This document shows, in pieces, positions 26,796 to 35,232 of a stretch of 64,000 bases of DNA (the stretch's first letter is position 1; the number at the start of each line of letters is the position of its first letter). This DNA comes from Parasphingorhabdus cellanae (GTDB taxonomy: Bacteria > Pseudomonadota > Alphaproteobacteria > Sphingomonadales > Sphingomonadaceae), in the NCBI RefSeq assembly GCF_017498565.1, contig NZ_CP071794.1, forward strand, positions 2,470,001 to 2,534,000, in the 5' to 3' direction. The translations under genes and the position numbers were made by a program. The notes under the pieces are model-generated. The model worked only from the letters and a program-made list of their open reading frames with translations, was not told the origin of the DNA and searched no databases.

Positions 26796-27329
26796 ATGAG
26801 AGGCAAAGCGTTGAAAAATAGCGGTAGACCGTTGGACCAAAATAGCCTGCAGGAACTCGCGCTACGCTATGTCAGCCGCTATGCAACGACCCGGCATAAA
26901 TTAAAATCCTATCTTTTCCGCAAATTACGTGAACGGGACTGGTCCGAAGACCGGCCAGCTGACGTCGAAGCGATAGTGGAGCGCTTTGTAGAGCTTGGCT
27001 ATATTGATGACGCGCTATTTGCCAAAAACCGAGCGGTGGCGTTGATCAACCGGGGTTATGGAAAAAGACGAGTTACCCAAGCTTTATATCAGGCCGGAAT
27101 ACAAGAAGGCGACGACCAGCAGGCCCTTGATCTTAGTGATGCCAAGAAATGGGAAGCAGCAAGAACCTATGCACGCAAGAAATCAATTGGTCCTTTTGCA
27201 CAAGAGCAAGCCGATCAAGACAAATGCCGCAAACAACTGCAGGCGTTTTTGAGAGCCGGCCATGGTTTCGATATTGCATCCCGTTTTGTCTTTGCAAAGC
27301 CGGGAGAAGATGTTGAAGTAGAGATTTAG
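26796..27329 (+). CDS. recX: RecX-family regulator of RecA
   Basis: A 177-residue, helix-rich basic protein. It has the three-helix RecX repeats: LALRYVSRYATTRHKLKSYL, then FVELGYIDDALFAKN and GYGKRRVTQALYQAGI, and a diverged third repeat at the C-terminus. RecX binds the RecA filament groove and limits its extension. recA is not adjacent in this window. The stated ATG has no strong ribosome binding site; an ATG or GTG slightly inside cannot be excluded. Confidence 0.85.
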   Translation: MRGKALKNSGRPLDQNSLQELALRYVSRYATTRHKLKSYLFRKLRERDWSEDRPADVEAIVERFVELGYIDDALFAKNRAVALINRGYGKRRVTQALYQAGIQEGDDQQALDLSDAKKWEAARTYARKKSIGPFAQEQADQDKCRKQLQAFLRAGHGFDIASRFVFAKPGEDVEVEI

Positions 27330-27465
27330 AAGACCCGTTTTTTGAGTTAAAATCTTCTGATCACAACAAGAATCGCCAGTTTATATTTAATATGTTATAT
27401 AGAAATTCCCCGATTCTTTTTGGTTGAAGGACCCATGATTCGGATAGTGTGTTCGGAGATGTGTT

Positions 27466-28089
27466 GTGGCAAGTTTATATGCGGAACCCGCCAGAGCCGA
27501 TGACGGTTCGACCAATGACGTAGTGGAAGGCGAACAAGAGCAGGCTAAGCCAGCTTTGCAGGCTGTCGGCCATGTGAAATGGTTTGATTCTCATCGCGGC
27601 TTTGGCTTCATCATTCCTGATCTTGAACAACATCAAGGCGACGACCTTGAGCATGGTCAGGATATTTTGGTACATTGGACAGTCCTGGAACCACTAGGCC
27701 GACGAGATTTGCCAGAAATGGCTCTGGTCCGTTGTGAATATGTTGATGCCGCCAAAGGCCTTCAGGCTACGAAAATCCTTGATATTGATGAATCCAATTG
27801 CGAGCAGCTCATTCATGAACCTGCCCCCGAGACCAGGCGCAAATCCTTTCAAACGGTGGAAAATGCCGCGGCCTTTGTTGAGGCTGAGGTGAAATGGTTC
27901 AACCGTGCAAAAGGCTACGGCTTCCTCGTTGCAAATGGTCTGGATGGTGATATTTTCGTCCATATGGAAACGCTGCGCAATGCCGGTATTGCTGAAATCA
28001 TGCCGGGGCAACATGTTCTGGTTCGCATCGATGATGGTGATCGCGGCCACATGGCGGCACAGATCAGCATAGCCCCAGCCGCCGAATAG
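27466..28089 (+). CDS. Double cold-shock-domain protein
   Basis: A 207-residue protein from a GTG start with GGAG 8 bases upstream. Two cold-shock domains are visible: residues 32-105 ([17 protein letters not shown], with RNP1-like [11 protein letters not shown]) and 140-205 ([25 protein letters not shown]). A charged linker joins them. Two-domain CSPs of this length are common in alphaproteobacteria and bind single-stranded nucleic acid in stationary phase or cold. The upstream 135 bp is AT-rich. A DUF192 gene follows after 34 bp on the same strand, probably in one operon. Confidence 0.93.
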   Translation: MASLYAEPARADDGSTNDVVEGEQEQAKPALQAVGHVKWFDSHRGFGFIIPDLEQHQGDDLEHGQDILVHWTVLEPLGRRDLPEMALVRCEYVDAAKGLQATKILDIDESNCEQLIHEPAPETRRKSFQTVENAAAFVEAEVKWFNRAKGYGFLVANGLDGDIFVHMETLRNAGIAEIMPGQHVLVRIDDGDRGHMAAQISIAPAAE

Positions 28090-28123
28090 CTGAGCAAAAA
28101 ACCCGCATGAAGAGCACCTGTCA

Positions 28124-28633
28124 ATGACCGGATTTTTCAAATATGCCCTTTGGCCTGCCCTGCTGTTATCCTCCACGGGACTAACTGGTTGTTATGCGCA
28201 GGCTGGCAATACTGATGGTAAAGCATCGCAAAGCCAAAGGGAGGAAAGCAAGCTTTCGGAAGCCGGACTTAGGTTGATCCCATTGACAGTTACGTCTGGT
28301 ACCGAGACGCATAGCTTCACCGTTGAGCTGGCTAAGACAAGCCAAGAACAGGCTCGCGGTTTGATGTTTCGTACCGAGCTGGCGCCGGATCGAGGCATGA
28401 TCTTTCCGTTCGTCCAAGAGCGTATGGCGAGCTTCTGGATGAAAAATACCGTGATACCACTCGATATTATCTTTGTCCGCAGTGATGGCACGATTGAATC
28501 TATTGCGGCCAATACCACTCCCTATTCGCTCGACCCTGTACGGTCAGGTGAACCGGTTGCTGCGGTTCTGGAACTGGCTGGCGGACGAGCCGCTGAGTTG
28601 GGGATTTCAGCTGGTGATAAAGTAGAATGGTAG
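28124..28633 (+). CDS. DUF192 family lipoprotein-like protein
   Basis: A 169-residue protein. The N-terminus has a hydrophobic stretch ending in LTGC, a plausible lipobox with Cys23. The rest is the DUF192 domain: SFTVELAKTSQEQARGLMFR, GMIFPFVQERMASFWMKNT, PLDIIFV and AVLELAGGRAAELGI. DUF192 proteins are small beta-rich proteins of unknown function, often exported. It sits between the cold-shock gene and the NDUFA12 gene, all on the same strand, an arrangement I recall from other alphaproteobacteria. Confidence 0.88.
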   Translation: MTGFFKYALWPALLLSSTGLTGCYAQAGNTDGKASQSQREESKLSEAGLRLIPLTVTSGTETHSFTVELAKTSQEQARGLMFRTELAPDRGMIFPFVQERMASFWMKNTVIPLDIIFVRSDGTIESIAANTTPYSLDPVRSGEPVAAVLELAGGRAAELGISAGDKVEW

Positions 28634-28720
28634 CAATAGCGATCGGCACGACGTTGCATCCCATATTTCAAGACATTTTTTAATTGCAGACCCCCTATCG
28701 GTGACGCTAAGCGGACAAGC

Positions 28721-29122
28721 ATGGGAATATTAGGCAAAATTTTTACTTGGTGGGACGGTGCTACTATCGGCACTTCTTGGTTCAGCGTGCGCAAGGGTAA
28801 ATCTGTGGGCGAGGATGTTTTTGGGAACGTCTATTACCAGACCAAAAATCTCGATAAAGATGGTGATAAGCGTTGGGTGATCTATTCGGGGGCGAATGAC
28901 TCAAGCCGCGTATCACCTGAATGGCATGGCTGGCTTCATAAGAGTTTTGACGAAATTCCGGAAAGTCATTTGCCGCAACCCCGTATTTGGGAGAAAGAGC
29001 CAACCGGTAATTTGACCGGTACGGCCAACGCTTATCGCCCGGCTGGAGCATTAGAGGCTGGCGGCAAGCGGGCCAGCGCAACCGGCGACTACGAACCTTG
29101 GAACCCGGCCGAAGCTGAATGA
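28721..29122 (+). CDS. NADH:ubiquinone oxidoreductase accessory subunit NDUFA12-like (17.2 kDa)
   Basis: A 133-residue protein with the NDUFA12 core: FTWWDGATIGTSWFSVRKGK, GNVYYQTK, RWVIYSG, and SRVSPEWHGWLHKSFDEIP. In alphaproteobacteria and mitochondria this subunit binds the peripheral arm of complex I. It is encoded away from the nuo operon here, beside the DUF2155 gene, as in many alphaproteobacteria. The C-terminus (EPWNPAEAE) is typical. Its stop overlaps the next start by 4 bp (ATGA). Confidence 0.95.
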   Translation: MGILGKIFTWWDGATIGTSWFSVRKGKSVGEDVFGNVYYQTKNLDKDGDKRWVIYSGANDSSRVSPEWHGWLHKSFDEIPESHLPQPRIWEKEPTGNLTGTANAYRPAGALEAGGKRASATGDYEPWNPAEAE

Positions 29123-29883
29123 TGGTAACCCATCGCTTCTTTGTGATCCGTCAAAACCGACTTTTTCCGATATTGGCAAGTGCATTGCTGCTGTCCGGCT
29201 GTGGGCTGTTTGGTGGTGATGATATTGACGATGAGAATAGCGGACAGCCTGCTGAAAAAGCGGAGGTGGCGGCAACCGATGATGAGGAGCTGATACAACC
29301 ATTGACCGAGCAAATTGGCACACCAATGACAGAGCGTATCGCGACATTGGGCTTTTTGAACAAGCGCAATGGCCTGACTCGAGATTTGGAATTAAAGCCT
29401 GGTCAGTCGATCCGCATCGGTCGTGCAGTTGTCCGTCTGCGCGCCTGCGAACGCACGGCTCCTTGGGAACTGACGCCGGAGCAAGGGGCTTTTGTTCAGT
29501 TGCTGGTAAACGCTCGTCCGGCTACGCGGCAAGGCGATGACAAGTGGGAAACAGTTTTTTCCGGATGGTTGTTTCGCGAATCACCATCGCTGAATGTGGT
29601 AGAACATCCGATTTACGATGTCTGGGTCAAAAGCTGCGCGATGAGCTTTGCAGGCGAAGAAGCGCCGCCTCCCGACGCTTCCAATCCCACAGCGCCGCGA
29701 GCATCTTCGTCTTCCAATGTCGCTAACAGCACGTCCAGTGCCGCGAATGATGGGGCGGCAACAAATGCTGTTGAGCCAGTACCGGAGCCGGCACCAACAA
29801 CTGTGCGCCCTGTTCCTGAAACACCACCAGTTGAGTCGTCTGACCCGATAGGTGATTTAATTGCCGAAAATGCGGGCGAGTGA
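29119..29883 (+). CDS. DUF2155 domain lipoprotein with low-complexity tail
   Basis: A 254-residue protein. The signal peptide ends in a lipobox (LLLSGC, Cys near residue 30). Residues about 80-175 are the DUF2155 domain (ATLGFLNKRNGLTRDLELKPG, VRLRACERTAPWE, VFSGWLFRESPSLNVVEHPI). The last 75 residues are low-complexity Ser/Ala/Pro/Asn/Val/Glu with no Tyr, His or Gln. That tail lies opposite the 3' end of aat, a 271-bp convergent coding overlap. A start at 29122 is equally possible. The function of the family is unknown. Confidence 0.88.
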   Translation: MMVTHRFFVIRQNRLFPILASALLLSGCGLFGGDDIDDENSGQPAEKAEVAATDDEELIQPLTEQIGTPMTERIATLGFLNKRNGLTRDLELKPGQSIRIGRAVVRLRACERTAPWELTPEQGAFVQLLVNARPATRQGDDKWETVFSGWLFRESPSLNVVEHPIYDVWVKSCAMSFAGEEAPPPDASNPTAPRASSSSNVANSTSSAANDGAATNAVEPVPEPAPTTVRPVPETPPVESSDPIGDLIAENAGE

Positions 29884-30470
29884 TAGTCTTGGGCGGCACG
29901 TAGCTGTTCCAGATATTCTTGCTGGCTAATTTCGATCGCACCGAGTGAAGCCAGATGATCGGTCATAAACTGACAATCCAGTAAAGCGAAACGCCCAACG
30001 ATTAGCCGGGCGACCAGCCAAGCGAGCGCGACTTTCGATGCATCACGGGCACGGGAAAACATGCTCTCTCCGCAAAAGGCGCCCCCGATGACGAGACCAT
30101 AAAGTCCGCCGACAAGCGCTTTTGTGCCATGTTCATCCATTGACCAGCATTCCACACTATGCGCATGTCCGCGTTGATGAAGTCGGCAAAATGCCTCTTC
30201 GATATCTTTATTGATCCAGGTTTCGCGGCGATCGCTCGCAGACTCCGCGCAAATCGCTATGACGTCTTCAAAAGCAGTGTCGGCGGTTACCTCGAAACGA
30301 CCGGACCGGATAGTCTTGCGCAGCGAGCGCGACATGCGAAAACCGTCGAGCGGTAATATCGCTCTGGTTTTTGGTTCCACCCAAAAAGTCTCAGGATCGT
30401 CGCGCGCATCGGCCATCGGGAAGATACCGGATGCGTAGGCTTTTAGTAATAGTTCAAGCTCAATCGCCAT
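29613..30470 (-). CDS. aat: Leucyl/phenylalanyl-tRNA-protein transferase with antisense-derived tail
   Basis: An open frame of 285 residues. Residues 1-195 are a standard Aat: LLLKAYASGIFPMAD, EAFCRLHQRGHAHSVECW, GGLYGLVIGGAFCGESMFS and LLDCQFMTDHLASLG. It attaches Leu or Phe to N-terminal Arg/Lys for the N-end rule (ClpAPS) pathway. The family normally ends soon after LEQLRAA. Here about 90 further residues, rich in Gly/Ser/Ala, run antisense through the DUF2155 gene to a stop at 29613. The start overlaps the stop of the OxyR-like gene (TAATG), so it is the second gene of that operon. Confidence 0.92.
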   Translation of the reverse strand: MAIELELLLKAYASGIFPMADARDDPETFWVEPKTRAILPLDGFRMSRSLRKTIRSGRFEVTADTAFEDVIAICAESASDRRETWINKDIEEAFCRLHQRGHAHSVECWSMDEHGTKALVGGLYGLVIGGAFCGESMFSRARDASKVALAWLVARLIVGRFALLDCQFMTDHLASLGAIEISQQEYLEQLRAAQDYHSPAFSAIKSPIGSDDSTGGVSGTGRTVVGAGSGTGSTAFVAAPSFAALDVLLATLEDEDARGAVGLEASGGGASSPAKLIAQLLTQTS

Positions 30471-31393
30471 TAATGATCCTGGTTGACGGTATTGCTCAGC
30501 AAAATTTTCGCCTCGTCAGCGATCCGCTGCGCGACAGTCATATATTCGTCGGCAAAGCCCGCCCCACTTCGCCATGCGATACCGATACTGCGAGAAGCGG
30601 ACCAGTCTTCGATTTGAAGCTGCGCTACATCGCCGCCATGCGCTAACTCGGAACGGACATATAGTGCCGGTAATATTGCCAAGCCAAGGCCTGAGGCAAC
30701 CATCTGGCGCACGCTGTCAAGGCTGGTCCCTTCATAATCCTGTAACAGGTGCATACCGTGCTTGCGGCACTGTTCAGCGACATCCCTGTGTAGATGGTGC
30801 CGCCGATCAAGGCTGAGTACTGGTGCATTATAGAGATCGGCCTTGGAGATTTTCTTTTGTGTTGCCAGTGGATGGTCCGGAGGTGCAACCATTATCAAAG
30901 GCTCACGGAACAAAGGTTCTATCGCCAGATTTTCCCCTTCAATCGGCAAAGGACCGAGCAGCATGTCAATCGCGCCCTTGACCAATTCCATCGCCTGTAG
31001 ATCTGGGATTCCTTCCCGCATGTAAAAACGCAGATCAGGTTGGGCGCGGTGGAGAGCCGCAATCACCGGCGGCATCAGATAGGGCCCGAGCGTGGGCGAT
31101 ACGCCGAAACGTAATGTGCCGGCCAGGCTCTCACTCGCCCGCTCGGCAAGGTCGCGAATATCCTTTACCTGTACAAGCACTTGTCTGGCGCGCTCCGCAA
31201 TCTCGCGACCAATAGGCGATAATTCCGCGCCATGAGTGCGACGCTCGACCAGAGTCACACCGAGCCGTGATTCAAGGGCTCGTAGCTGATGACTGAGCGT
31301 GGGTTGGGAAGCACCGGCAGCTTGTGCCGCCCGCCCAAAATGCCGGTGGTCGGCAACCGCGACAAGATATTGGAACTGACGTAAAGTTGGCAT
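30470..31393 (-). CDS. OxyR-like LysR-family regulator lacking the peroxidatic cysteine
   Basis: A 307-residue protein. The N-terminal HTH (LVAVADHRHFGRAAQAAGAS, QPTLSHQLRALESRLG) and the domain beginning LRFGVSPTLGPYLMPPVI align well with OxyR. In Escherichia coli OxyR the redox pair is C199 and C208, within GHCLRDQAMGFC. Here the same stretch reads RHHLHRDVAEQC without gaps, so C199 is His and only the C208 equivalent remains, the sole Cys of the protein. The classical disulfide switch cannot form. Downstream TSLDSVRQMVASGLGLAILPAL is conserved. A canonical OxyR-type box lies 20 bp upstream, suggesting autoregulation. aat follows by a 1-base TAATG overlap. Confidence 0.85.
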   Translation of the reverse strand: MPTLRQFQYLVAVADHRHFGRAAQAAGASQPTLSHQLRALESRLGVTLVERRTHGAELSPIGREIAERARQVLVQVKDIRDLAERASESLAGTLRFGVSPTLGPYLMPPVIAALHRAQPDLRFYMREGIPDLQAMELVKGAIDMLLGPLPIEGENLAIEPLFREPLIMVAPPDHPLATQKKISKADLYNAPVLSLDRRHHLHRDVAEQCRKHGMHLLQDYEGTSLDSVRQMVASGLGLAILPALYVRSELAHGGDVAQLQIEDWSASRSIGIAWRSGAGFADEYMTVAQRIADEAKILLSNTVNQDH

Positions 31394-31413
31394 AGGGGAA
31401 TACCTTTTTAATT

Positions 31414-31428
31414 ATAGATGTTATCTAT
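31414..31428. promoter_or_regulatory. OxyR-type operator ATAG-N7-CTAT
   Basis: ATAGATGTTATCTAT fits the OxyR half-operator pattern ATAG-N7-CTAT exactly and is a perfect 6-3-6 palindrome. It starts 21 bp upstream of the OxyR-like gene. A second palindrome, TTGAATATTCAA, follows directly. The site could serve both the regulator and the divergent DUF465 gene. Confidence 0.6.
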
Positions 31429-31522
31429 TGAATATTCAATTTTCATTCGATTGGAAGTATCACCAACTTTCTGCAATATCAAGCTCAACGACAACAAAGA
31501 CGATAGAAAACGAGGCAAGGAC

Positions 31523-31690
31523 ATGAAAAAATATCTGAACAGTCTGATCCGCAAACATCGCAAACTCGACAAGCAGATTTCACAAGCCAGGATAGATAGA
31601 GCCAAAATCCACGATATGAAACGATTGCGGCTGAAATTGAAAAATCAGATTGCCTGTTTGCGGCGTGGCCCCGAGCGCCAGCCTATATAA
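31523..31690 (+). CDS. DUF465 (YdcH-like) small coiled-coil protein
   Basis: A 55-residue, very basic helical protein starting MKKYLNSLIRKHRKLDKQIS, with DMKRLRLKLKNQI in the second half: the two-helix hairpin of DUF465. The frame is open upstream to 31418, but the family always starts at this ATG, and GGCAAGG precedes it. The function of the family is unknown. It is divergent from the OxyR-like gene and is followed by a good terminator. Confidence 0.85.
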   Translation: MKKYLNSLIRKHRKLDKQISQARIDRAKIHDMKRLRLKLKNQIACLRRGPERQPI

Positions 31691-31718
31691 ACGACTATCT
31701 TTTTACCCTCCCCCAAAC

Positions 31719-31761
31719 TGGGGCGGCAGCTTTCCCTCTTTCCGCTGCTGCCCCATTTTTG
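31719..31761 (+). terminator. Rho-independent terminator after the DUF465 gene
   Basis: TGGGGCGGCAGC pairs with GCTGCTGCCCCA (12 bp, one G-U) across a 13-base pyrimidine loop and is followed by TTTTTGT. It lies 28 bp past the DUF465 stop and separates that gene from nhaA. Confidence 0.85.
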
Positions 31762-31834
31762 TCTTTGGGTTTTCATCATTCACAGATAGTAAAGTCGTTC
31801 GGCTGTCTATCAACATTCAATTGAAAGCATTATC

Positions 31835-33016
31835 ATGGTTGTAAAAGTGCGCTCGGCGCTAGCGGAATTTCTTGCCCGCGAAACTAGTGCTGGCATTGTT
31901 CTATTTGTCGCCGCGCTCCTCGCTATGATTGCGATTAATAGCGCCTTTAATCCCTATTATCTGGCATTTCTGAACATCCCGGTCGTGGTCCAGTTTGGCG
32001 CGCTTGAAATCGCAAAGCCGCTATCTCTGTGGATTAATGACGGCCTAATGGCGATCTTCTTTTTCTTGGTTGGCCTGGAAGTAAAAAGAGAGGTCGTGGA
32101 AGGCCAGCTGTCGAGCGTCGACAAGGCTTCTTTGCCGGCCATTGCTGCGATAGGCGGCATGGCGGTTCCCGCAGCAGTTTTCCTCTATTTTAACTGGAAT
32201 ATCGCGGCCAATATCAACGGTTGGGCAATTCCAGCAGCGACTGATATTGCCTTTGCATTAGGCGTGCTTGCACTGCTCGGCAAACATGCGCCGCTGTCTT
32301 TGAAAATCCTGTTGCTCGCCATCGCAATTATCGATGATATAGGCGCGATCATCATAATCGCTTTATTCTACACGGCCGAAGTATCGAGTTTCTCGTTGAT
32401 GCTATCAGCCGTTGGAATCGTGGTGCTGATTTTGATGAACCGGCTTGGTGTGGTTCGTGTCGCACCCTATATTCTCGTTGGCACGTTCCTGTGGATTTGT
32501 GTTCTGAAATCGGGTGTTCATGCGACCCTGGCCGGGGTCATCGCGGCGCTATCCATTCCGCTTAATGCGAAAGATGGCACCTCTCCGCTCAAGCATCTTG
32601 AGCATATATTGCACCCGTGGACAGCCTTCATGGTGCTGCCGATTTTTGCCTTTGCCAATGCTGGTGTCTCTCTGGCTGGCTTGCAAATCAGCGATCTGTT
32701 TGCGCCGCTAGCGCTTGGTATTGCTGCTGGCCTGGTAATCGGTAAACAAATTGGTGTGTTTGGCTTCATGTTCATCGCTGCGAAAATTGGTCTCGTTCGC
32801 CGGCCGAGCGAAGTCTCTTGGACACAGCTTTATGGCTTGGCTTGTCTCACCGGTATTGGTTTCACGATGAGTCTGTTCATCGGTAATCTTGCGTTTGTTG
32901 ATCCGGCGCAGATTGAAACTGTCAAACTGGGCGTAATCAGCGGGTCTTTGGTATCCGGTGTCCTTGGATATTTGATCTTGCGGTTTGCTGGATCATCAAC
33001 CAAAACTGTGAAATAA
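31835..33016 (+). CDS. nhaA: Na+/H+ antiporter NhaA
   Basis: A 393-residue membrane protein with about 12 helices. The NhaA signatures are present: NDGLMAIFFFLVGLEVKRE, PAATDIAFALGVLALLG and the ion-binding aspartate pair in AIAIIDDIGAIIIIALFY (equivalent to D163-D164 of E. coli). GIGFTMSLFIGNLAF near the C-terminus is also typical. It exports Na+ at alkaline pH or high salt, which suits a marine or brackish lifestyle. It is transcribed alone after the DUF465 terminator; a DUF454 gene follows after 54 bp. Confidence 0.96.
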   Translation: MVVKVRSALAEFLARETSAGIVLFVAALLAMIAINSAFNPYYLAFLNIPVVVQFGALEIAKPLSLWINDGLMAIFFFLVGLEVKREVVEGQLSSVDKASLPAIAAIGGMAVPAAVFLYFNWNIAANINGWAIPAATDIAFALGVLALLGKHAPLSLKILLLAIAIIDDIGAIIIIALFYTAEVSSFSLMLSAVGIVVLILMNRLGVVRVAPYILVGTFLWICVLKSGVHATLAGVIAALSIPLNAKDGTSPLKHLEHILHPWTAFMVLPIFAFANAGVSLAGLQISDLFAPLALGIAAGLVIGKQIGVFGFMFIAAKIGLVRRPSEVSWTQLYGLACLTGIGFTMSLFIGNLAFVDPAQIETVKLGVISGSLVSGVLGYLILRFAGSSTKTVK

Positions 33017-33070
33017 AAAATCAGGTCCGGCATTTTGACGGGAAATAGATTGCTTAGCACGCCGCGATAG

Positions 33071-33499
33071 ATGATATCGCGCGCTGTGAAGAGGCATTTT
33101 TATCTTGCAGGCGGCTTTACCGCATTGGCTTTAGGCAGCATTGGTATCGTCTTGCCGCTGTTGCCAACAGTGCCCTTCATGATACTCGCCGCCTTCTGTT
33201 TTGCGCGTAGCAGTCCCAGGTTGGAAGCCTGGTTGTTGGACCATAATGTTTTTGGCCCCCATATCCGCAATTGGCGTGAAGGACGGGCGATCACAAAGCG
33301 CGGCAAGCGCGCCGCTTTAGTCGCATTTGCTGTCAGTATCATTGTTGCATTGATATTTGTGAAATTGCCATGGAACCTGATCCCGATTGCTGCTGCGCTC
33401 ATTGGCGGCACTTGGATATGGACGCGCAATGAGCCCGATATGTTACCACAAGCAGTGGTAGATGTAAGTGAGGAAGACGAGTCTCCGCATAAAGAATAG
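33071..33499 (+). CDS. DUF454 (YbaN-like) inner-membrane protein
   Basis: A 142-residue protein. The N-terminal 50 residues carry the family signature LGSIGIVLPLLPTVPFMILAAFCFARSS (two helices with the conserved Pro-rich turn). HIRNWREGRAITKRGK follows, then two more membrane helices (87-115) and an acidic tail. The family is widespread and uncharacterised. It is between nhaA and the Rieske oxygenase gene, all on the plus strand, without overlaps that would indicate a tight operon. Confidence 0.88.
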   Translation: MISRAVKRHFYLAGGFTALALGSIGIVLPLLPTVPFMILAAFCFARSSPRLEAWLLDHNVFGPHIRNWREGRAITKRGKRAALVAFAVSIIVALIFVKLPWNLIPIAAALIGGTWIWTRNEPDMLPQAVVDVSEEDESPHKE

Positions 33500-33549
33500 T
33501 TTGATTACCGCTGGCTTTTGCTATTCTTCGAGAAAATCTGGAGAGAGAC

Positions 33550-34770
33550 ATGTCACGGCAAAAATTACTCGAAATGACCCGTTCATTGGTGGAGCATGGC
33601 GAAGCCGGAACAATGGAACTGGTGGACGATGTGGTGGCCGTCCCGGCTTCCGATTATACGGACGAAGATCGTTTTGAACGAGAAAAAGAACGTATTTTCA
33701 AACGCCTGCCACTCATGGTCGCACCATCCTGCGAATTACCGGAGCCCGGCTGTTACAAAGCTATGGATATTGCCGGAATACCGGTTCTTATCACGCGTCA
33801 GAAAGACGGCACTGCGCAAGCATTTTTGAACAGCTGCACGCATCGCGGTAACCCTGTGGCACAGGGCAGCGGCAAGGCGTCTCGTTTTACCTGCGGCTAT
33901 CACGGATGGACCTTTAAAAATAACGGCGATTTGCTGGCGGTCGCGTCTCCTAAGGACTTCGGCACGGTCGATAAAGCCGCTTTCTGCCTGAAGAAATTTC
34001 CCACACTCGAGCGGGCAGGACTGATCTGGGCGACGCTGGACCCCAAAAGCACGCTCGATATTGCGTCTTATCTATGCGGCTATGATGCGCTGTTGGAGCA
34101 TTTTGGGTTCAAGACATGGCACTTGTTCGATCAACGCACGATTCCGGGGCCGAACTGGAAAACCGCTTATGATGGTTATCTCGATTTCTACCATCTGCCA
34201 GTGCTCCACAAAGACACTTTCGGTGCTGATTTTTTCAATCAAGCCAATTATTTTGCATGGGGACCGCATCAACGGCTATCGGCCCCATCGAAATTCATCC
34301 AGAAAACTGGCAGTGATGAGCAGCTTGACCTCACCGAAACGGATGAAAAAGACTGGCCAATCGATGCATTACTACAGGGCGTGTGGACGATCTTCCCGCA
34401 TATTTCGATCGCCAGCTTTTATGGCGGCGGTGGCCGCGGTGCGATGATTTCTCAGCTCTTTCCGGGCAAAACTGTCGGCGAAAGCTTTACCACTCAGTTT
34501 TATGTGATGGAGCATGAACCGACGGACGAAGCTGTTCGGCAGGGCGCGCATGAACAGTTTGCCTTTCTGGAAACCGTAGTCGCGGAAGAAGATTACAAGA
34601 CTGGTAAAAGGCAGCATGAATCGTTGCAATCCGGTCTGATGGATAAAGTCTGGTTTGGCCGCAATGAAGGCGGCGGACAAGTCTTCCATCAATGGGTAGA
34701 CCGTTTGATCAACGCCGATGATGAAGAGCTAGACGCCATGTTCGCTCCGCAATTGCAGGCGGCTGAATAA
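33550..34770 (+). CDS. Rieske non-heme iron oxygenase, large (alpha) subunit type
   Basis: A 406-residue protein. The Rieske centre ligands are C96-x-H98 (SCTHRG) and C115-x2-H118 (CGYHGW). The catalytic iron is bound by H215 and H220 (LDFYHLPVLH), with D208 as the electron-bridging residue in YDGYLDFYH. No beta subunit, ferredoxin or reductase gene is adjacent, so it is either a homo-oligomeric type or uses partners encoded elsewhere. The substrate is unknown. GGAGAGAC precedes the ATG. It converges on the cupin gene with 15 bp between stops. Confidence 0.92.
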   Translation: MSRQKLLEMTRSLVEHGEAGTMELVDDVVAVPASDYTDEDRFEREKERIFKRLPLMVAPSCELPEPGCYKAMDIAGIPVLITRQKDGTAQAFLNSCTHRGNPVAQGSGKASRFTCGYHGWTFKNNGDLLAVASPKDFGTVDKAAFCLKKFPTLERAGLIWATLDPKSTLDIASYLCGYDALLEHFGFKTWHLFDQRTIPGPNWKTAYDGYLDFYHLPVLHKDTFGADFFNQANYFAWGPHQRLSAPSKFIQKTGSDEQLDLTETDEKDWPIDALLQGVWTIFPHISIASFYGGGGRGAMISQLFPGKTVGESFTTQFYVMEHEPTDEAVRQGAHEQFAFLETVVAEEDYKTGKRQHESLQSGLMDKVWFGRNEGGGQVFHQWVDRLINADDEELDAMFAPQLQAAE

Positions 34771-34785
34771 TCAGGCGCTGCATAG

Positions 34786-35232
34786 TCAGGCGTTACGGAA
34801 ATCTCTGCTCGGCGGAAGGGCTTTTTGCCATTTTGGCCTTTCGCTGCGCAACTTTTCCAGCATCTTCTCCCAATAGGCTTCGGTCTTGCCTTTAAACTGG
34901 ATGTTGAAATCTTCCGCGGTCCGGAATTCCAAGATTTCAACGCCTTTATCGCCAATTGTATAGGTATAGGGAGTTTCGGCGGGCAGGAAAAAGCCGTCGC
35001 CAGGCCCCATGTCTTCGGTGCCCATGCGGATGTCGCCAGCGATGACATAATAGAGGCAATCGCTGTCATGGCTGTGCAGCGGCAGCGGGTAGCCCGGCTT
35101 GAACCAGAAATGATGAAGCGAGAAACCAAAGCCGCTAAACAGACAGGTGCCTTTATAACCATCGGCTACGCCTGCCTCGCCCATTTTGGTCAGGCCATCT
35201 AGAATGACCGGTGCATCGTCGACATAAGACAT
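34786..35232 (-). CDS. Cupin-domain protein (shortened by an upstream frameshift)
   Basis: The intact frame gives 148 residues from the ATG at 35232. The cupin barrel is visible: GYPLPLHSHDSDCLYYVIAG (motif 1, where the usual glutamate is missing) and GDGFFLPAETPYTY (motif 2). The metal ligands would be H-x-H in motif 1 and possibly others. There is no good ribosome binding site before this ATG. The same frame is open upstream and looks coding (EPLKVLRIFRKEDAQDFGDA), so the gene probably began at 35351 before a one-base loss. Enzymatic role unknown; it is next to a Rieske oxygenase. Confidence 0.75.
   Translation of the reverse strand: MSYVDDAPVILDGLTKMGEAGVADGYKGTCLFSGFGFSLHHFWFKPGYPLPLHSHDSDCLYYVIAGDIRMGTEDMGPGDGFFLPAETPYTYTIGDKGVEILEFRTAEDFNIQFKGKTEAYWEKMLEKLRSERPKWQKALPPSRDFRNA

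Noticed and set aside
31408..31605. 65-codon minus-strand frame over the DUF465 gene
   Set aside because: Antisense to a conserved small gene and across the OxyR-type box; no coding support.
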